Positions 58,905 to 64,000 of a stretch of 64,000 bases of DNA are shown in pieces (position 1 is the first letter of the stretch; every line of letters starts with the position of its first letter). Location of the stretch: NCBI RefSeq assembly GCF_005239225.2, contig NC_133297.1:17782147-17846146 (forward strand), given 5' to 3'. This DNA comes from Populus alba. Lineage: Eukaryota; Streptophyta; Magnoliopsida; Malpighiales; Salicaceae. Both the position numbers and the translations under genes were made by a program. The notes below the pieces were generated by a model that searched no databases, had not been told where the DNA came from, and worked only from the letters and a program-made list of their open reading frames with translations.

Positions 58905-61080
58905 TTAGTCAGAATTTTCTTCTTCTTCGTCATCAATTGAATAGTCATCACCTTCATTGCAATCTTCAATATGGATATCATCTTCTTTATCGACATTTGC
59001 TTGTCCGCTAGAGCTCAAAACAAGATTCAACTCCTCTGTATCAACATTAACAAAACTATCATCGAAAACACGAAAATTTGAATTTTCTTCCAATTCAATC
59101 GAATGAGCAACTCTATATGGTTCAACCAAGTTACTAACTTAAAAGACTTCATCTCACACACTTCTGTCTTCATTCTCATCTTGAACAACCTCAACACAAC
59201 CCCGAGGTTTCATTTTTAAGACGAACAACCAATCCACTCTTGATCGATCCTTTCTAAATGAAGCGGTGTATGTGTAATAAACTTGTTGACATTCCTTTGT
59301 GAGAACAAAGACATCGTTTATGTTGTGGAGTCTAGCTTTTGAGTTAATTTTGACCAAACCATAGTGCGGATCAACTATGATTCCTTTGTCAGTCATGTCA
59401 TACCAATAGCATTTGAATAAAAAGACTTTATTCTGCTCGCTATGATATTGCAGTTCGACGATCTTTTTTAATCTACCATAGTAGTCAACTTCTAACTCAC
59501 TAGTAGTGGATCCCTTAACACAAACACCGTTGTTGTATGTCTTTCTTTCTTGCCCATATTCTTCAGTATGGAAAACATATCCATTGACAAAATACCCATT
59601 GTAGCACTTAACTTTTCTTTCAGACCCAGGCTTAGTGAAGACAATGACTTAGACACACTCATTTCCATTTGATAAACCTTGTATGTAATGTACATCAATA
59701 AAAAGTAAATGAACGAGAATATCGTAATGACATGCATACGTACAGTAATTTTGCAAGTTAGAATGAGTTTGTGATAATGCTTACATGTGTTCTGAACCAC
59801 GTGGCAAATTGTTCATCTTGTAATTGAAAGATCTGGGATTCGGTCAGCTGTGAGTTATTGGAGAGCAAATATTATCGATGTTGCCTACAAGTGATAATGA
59901 GTGTATAATATTACAATATATAATTAATAGTATATTACTAACAAAGTTTAATTAATATTACACATATATAAACTTACTGAATAAAAGGTCTTAGCTCATC
60001 ACAGTTAAATAGAACATAATTGTTTACTTGTTTGAACTCTATTTTCGACAAATATCTTCCTCTTACGGCATTTTTAGGCGTGGATCGTCCAGTATTGGAG
60101 AATATTGACAAGTTCCCACTGCAAGGAACTTCACCGCCATCATCATGTCGTGGAACGTGATTGATTCTCATTCGTAGATGAGATTCAAAATAGTACAAGA
60201 TAAATATTAAGATCTCCTCAACAATATAGGCCTCACATATTGAAGCCTCAACATGTGCCTTGTTCTTAACCTTTTTCTTAAGATTAAACAAGTACCTGCA
60301 TTGAATTAATCAAGTATTTTCAACTAATTAAGAAAAACATAGAAAAGACTTTTATATATAAATTACATTGCAACTGTAATATCTAACCGTTCGAATAGGT
60401 ACATCCATCTATATTGGACCGGTCCTTCAGCTTTTGCCTCGAACAGTAGATGTATAGGGAGATGCTCTATTGAGTCAAAAAATGATGGGGAGAATATCAT
60501 CTCAAGTTTTCATAGTGTCTCGATGATATTCGTTTGAAGCCTCTCAATGTGCTCAACATTCAACTTACTAAAGCATATATCTCTAAAGAAATGACTGATC
60601 TCCATGAGTGCATTCCATATTCTCTTTGGCAACAAATCACGAAAAGCTAATGGGATGAGTGTTTGCATAAACACGTGGCAGTCATGACTCTTCATTCCAT
60701 ACAATTTGTAGTCCTTTATATTAACCAGCCTTGATATGTTCGATGCATGTCCATTCGGAAAAAATATAGACTCTTAAGCCATTTGTAGACTAGCAGTTGT
60801 ACGTTTTTCTCTAACACAAAGCTTACTCTTGGTTTTGCGACACGTCACTCCTCATAAACCAACTCCATATTTTTACGGTTATAGTATAAAGCTATATCTA
60901 ATCTAGCCTTGATGTTGTCCTTTGTCTTCCCCTTCACATCCATGATGGTGTTGAAAATGTTCTTAAACACATTCTTTTCGATGTGCATGATGTCAAGGTT
61001 ATGGCGGAGCAGATTGGTCTTCCAATAAGGAAGCTCCCAAAAGATACTTCGCTTTACCTAATTATGGGTCAAACCAAAAC
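58905..61080 (-). pseudogene. TNP2 gene, C-terminal half (DUF4218, DUF4216 and acidic tail)
   Basis: Pieces on the - strand in order: HNLDIMHIEKNVFKNIFNTI (about 60950-61020), MKSHDCHVFMQTLIPLAFRD and SKLNVEHIERLQTNIIETL (60510-60704, DUF4218), GPVQYRWMYLFERL (about 60390-60425), KNKAHVEASICEAYIVEE (60220-60290), then the DUF4216 part with SKARLHNINDVFVL and DRSRVDWLFVLKMKPRG (59154-59396), and an acidic C-terminus DDYSIDDEEEENSD ending at 58905. These follow the transposase domain in plant En/Spm TnpD/TNP2 proteins. Introns may account for some gaps; stops and shifts account for others. Confidence 0.85.
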
Positions 61081-61090
61081 CAGGAAACTT

Positions 61091-62633
61091 TTACTTACCT
61101 GATTGAAGGCTAAACACAATGTCACCGTACTCTGATACAACATCATGCAATTCTTCACCAGAGATACGCGGGGATGCAACATCTTTTTCAACTCTGCCAA
61201 CAAAGAAATATTTTATGTTCTTTCTGTACTTGTGATTAAGTGGCAAGAAGTGATGATGACAGTAAAAAAAAGAAGCTTTACCTCTGTTTGCTAGCCTGAA
61301 TGCCTTGTTGTTTTCCATGCAGTATGGACATACGAGTTTCTCAGGCATGCTCCAACTAGAAAGCATTCCATAAGCTAAAAAATCATTGATAGTCCACATC
61401 AAAGCCGCCCTCATAAGGAAATTTTGTTTCTTTGATATATCATAAGTTAGAGCTCTGGAGGACCACAACTGTGCTAACTCATCAATCAACGATTGAAAAC
61501 AAACATCTATATTTCGCCCCGGGTTTCTTGGAGCGGGTATGACAATAGATAAAAACATGAACTCTAGCCTCATACACATTCCTAATGGCAAGTTATAAAC
61601 TATGAGTATGACCGGCCAACAAGAATAAGGAGCAACAAATGACCCAAATTGGTTGAATTCGTCTGTACACAACCCAAAACGCACATTCCTTGATTCAGCT
61701 GAAAAGTGAGGATGCACACTGTTAAAGCGTTTCCACTCTTCGCCGTCAGAAGGATGCACCATTACTCCATCAACTGCATCATGTGATTGGTGCCATGTCA
61801 TGTGCTCAGCAGTCCTTGGTGACATGAATAACCTCTGTAGTCTAGGTGTGATCGGGAAGTATCTAAGTTTTTTATATGCCACTAGAGTCTTTCCCCTACT
61901 AATTCTGGGTTTGTAATGGGAATGCCTGCATGTCATGCACTCGGTCATCTCAGTATTTTCAAGGTAGCATAACAAGCAGAAGTTAGGGCACATGTCAATT
62001 TTCTAGTATTCTAAACCGAGGGGTTTCATCATGGACTTCGCAACATAGAAGTTCTCTTTCAGCCTGTTCCCTTTAGGTAAAATGCTTCTTGCCCATTCAA
62101 TAATTTTGTCATACCCGGCCTCACTCAACCTGTGATCTGACTCAATGGTGAACACCTGTGCTACGGCTAATAATTTACTATAGTTTATGCAGCCATCCCA
62201 TAATGGTTCGTCAGAATCTTTCAACAAATAAAAAAAACCTAGCTGCATCTGCATTAGGTTCTTCTTCTACGATTGGACATTGACATACATTACCTTGATT
62301 CATTCTCATTGAATCCATAACCATATTTCTGTAAGGATTAGTGTTGTCATTTGCCGCTTCATGCACATTGCTAGCACTAGAAGTTGACCCAACCACCATT
62401 TCTTCCATTCTACTCTTACTAACAAATACTTCTCCATGTGCATACCAACACTGGTAATTCTCCATAAACTCTTTGTGTAGAAGATGCATCATTACAACAT
62501 CTGGATGCATATACTTTTTATTTTGACACTTCCTACATGGACACCTAATACCACCTCCTGTAAAATTTCTAGAAATAGATGTTGCAAAATTAATAAAACC
62601 CTGAACCCTATTATAATAATCCATCCTCCGCAA
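61091..62633 (-). pseudogene. TNP2 gene, N-terminal half (transposase-associated and transposase_21 domains)
   Basis: Starts with a transposase-associated domain: YNRVQGFINFATSIS, GGGIRCPCRKCQNKKYM and YQCWYAHGEVF (62430-62633). A frameshift near 62215-62250 leads to KDSDEPLWDGCINYSKL and DKIIEWARSILPKGN. A TAG at about 62000-62002 separates this from CPNFCLLCYLENTEMTEC and the large transposase_21 block (YFPITPRLQRLF, TWHQSHDAVDGVMVHPSDG, FGLCTDEFNQFGSF, RNIDVCFQSLIDEL, DFLAYGMLSSW) down to 61091. This is the catalytic protein of CACTA elements. One frameshift and one stop make it inactive, but it is otherwise well preserved. Confidence 0.9.
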
Positions 62634-63369
62634 TCCTTAGGGTGAATCTCGATACATCTATGAATGATCATCCATGACTTATATCAAACCTCTATAAAAT
62701 TATGAGACATCATGTATTAATTAACTAAGTTAGGTAAATAAACTTACAAAAATATTACTTTACCTCGGGATTATCCAACAAACCTAGCACAACTTCTCAT
62801 AAATATTAAATATTCATTATCATTTATCAACATCCATACAAATTAATATATATAAATGTACAGAAATTACCACTCTGCAATACCATTAATAAAACTTAAA
62901 ACGGACCCATTAAGCAATCTATTAATTATTTCAAAATAGCACATGTAATTCGGTAATTCCATGAAGTTTTAACAAATTACAAACAAATACAATCTTACAA
63001 AATCTAAAACAAACCATAACAGGTATAAAATTATACATTATATTTCTTGAAGTTTGTTTGAGAAATAACAATAAAACATGTACATCTACTAATAAAATAC
63101 ATATACTAAAAAAACAATAAAATTGACATTTAAATGTTAAAATTTAAAAACATAGAATTACTTACAAAAATTGATCAAATCCATCGGTAAAGCAGAACAC
63201 GAATGTTGTGACCATAAAACTTCAAGAAATATAACTTGTTGTGCTGAAACGGGGGAGATTTTTGTTTGGGGAGGAGGGGGCTAGTTGTTTGTAGACGGGG
63301 AGAGTTAGGATTAAGAAAAAAAAAAAGAGAAATAGGGGAGGAGAGGGCTGGCAAAGAGGGCATATATTA
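62634..63369. other. 5' region of the CACTA TNP2 gene
   Basis: AT-rich, with a Pro/Ser-rich minus-strand frame at 63175-63363 of doubtful meaning. It probably carries the promoter and leader of the transposase gene. Confidence 0.4.
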
Positions 63370-63791
63370 ACTTTTTCCTACAGTTTCACCGCCAGATTAT
63401 TCCGCCGGTGAGTCCGTTGGCTATTTTGATGGAAAAATTGACACATCACGGTATTGATCTGACATTTCAAATTCCTCGGTGATTCGATCAGCATTTTTAA
63501 CGATGAACCGGTCACGTCACTGTACGGGGCTGTGGTTTTGAATCCGTCGGTGATTTTGTAGGTAAAAATCACCGTGCCAAAACCTCCACATTAGCGACCT
63601 GTCTTTTTTTTTTTTTTAATTATGAACTTTCCGTCCGTAATTTAGTCGGTAACTACCAACAGAAACTTTCCATCGGTATTTACCGACTACATTACGGACG
63701 AAAAAAGTTTCGTCGGTAATTTCGACCTCAAATTACCGACAGAAATATTTTGTCGGTAATTCCGTTGCTATTAAGCGAATTTCTAGTAGTG
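63370..63791. repeat. Right subterminal repeats and CACTA terminus
   Basis: Repeated gtcggta / taccgac words in both orientations, strongest at 63625-63770, ending with the terminal motif ttctagtagtg at 63781-63791. The three bases after it (gga, 63792-63794) would be the target duplication. Confidence 0.9.
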
Positions 63792-64000
63792 GGAGACGAG
63801 TATGTCCAAGAACATGGCAGAAATTACAATACTTAGGTAGAGTTTCATAGACAACCTTTTGGTGCAAAGCAGGACCTTCAGGCAAAGAGATCTCAACTGA
63901 GTGTCAGAGTTCCTCAAGAAGATCAATTTCAACCAATACCCAAGCATAAGACATACAGGAAAGATTTGAGGTAGGTTGGTCACACTGAATAGGCTTCCCA
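63792..64000 (-). pseudogene. LINE ORF1 fragment continuing past the window edge
   Basis: The - strand reads GKPIQCDQPTS, SYAWVLVEIDLLEEL, VEISLPEGPALHQKVVYETL and a knuckle start YCNFCHVLGHTR, closely parallel to LINE 2 ORF1 (GKPVHSD, YARVLIEIDLLVEL, CKQCKTLGHS). The frame is cut inside the knuckle by the CACTA terminus at 63791. The remaining ORF1 tail and endonuclease start appear at 51480-51800, so both belong to one LINE. The 5' part lies beyond 64000. Confidence 0.85.

Larger units (their letters stand above)
51801..63791 (-). mobile_element. CACTA (En/Spm) DNA transposon, left terminus lost
   Basis: The right end at 63791 reads, on the - strand, CACTACTAGAAATTCGC, a CACTA terminus. 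It is followed by subterminal direct and inverted repeats of a ccgtcggtaattt word (63370-63760). Two genes read on the - strand: TNP2-like (62633-58905) and TnpA-like (57898-52452). Similar subterminal words fill 51801-52250, but no matching CACTACTAGAA terminus exists there, so the left end is deleted. Without the nested 52985-56708 insertion the element is about 8.3 kb. It sits inside an antisense LINE ORF1. Confidence 0.85.

Noticed and set aside
1..64000. tRNA, rRNA or CRISPR features
   Set aside because: None seen. The tRNA-like words found (24095-24112, 26275-26292, 30079-30091) are retrotransposon primer sites, and the repeat arrays lack regular unique spacers.

Overview
The window looks like plant nuclear DNA, probably a woody eudicot. 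A Salicaceae origin (poplar or willow) is an inference from the repeat style, not something proven here. It is AT-rich, with one spliced host gene embedded in nested transposable elements. The only confident host gene is a five-exon gene on the + strand (42597-47953). It encodes a 172-aa NDUFAF3/DUF498-family mitochondrial complex I assembly factor, and its third intron is swollen to 4.1 kb by a rearranged Ty3 retrotransposon.

Layout from left to right. 1-1110 is a degenerate tandem repeat. 3633-28019 is an old Tat/Ogre-like LTR retrotransposon on the - strand: 5' LTR 26309-28019, PBS at 26275-26292, a gag remnant near 12.0-12.4 kb, 3' LTR 3633-6868. Three insertions sit in it: a solo LTR (4475-6008), a LINE derivative (7457-8812), and an 11.96-kb Athila-like Ty3 element (13691-25649) that itself holds a second LINE derivative (14660-16789). 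28.2-32.55 kb holds a Ty3 gag remnant and duplicated LTR-PBS-leader blocks. 33907-34752 is another solo LTR of the Athila-like family. 35070-38553 is a copia-like solo LTR split by a 2.3-kb Ty3-type solo LTR. 48.7-50.8 kb has local tandem duplications. From 50.9 kb to the window end lies an antisense LINE split by a CACTA (En/Spm) transposon (about 51801-63791) with TNP2-like and TnpA-like genes; a 3.7-kb Athila-family derivative (52985-56708) sits in an intron of the TnpA gene.

The most notable observation is that the Athila-like family carries a copy of a plant LOG gene (cytokinin riboside 5'-monophosphate phosphoribohydrolase). It lies between the integrase and the 3' LTR, where Athila elements usually have an env-like ORF, in the same orientation as gag-pol. 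It is present in two separate insertions. In the 52985-56708 copy the 209-codon frame is fully open and intronless, with a TATA-like box and CT-rich leader upstream, but the expected start codon reads ATA. In the 13691-25649 copy the gene is broken and is followed by a 173-bp near-perfect inverted duplication. This suggests a retrotransposon family that captured a hormone-activation gene and moved it around the genome.
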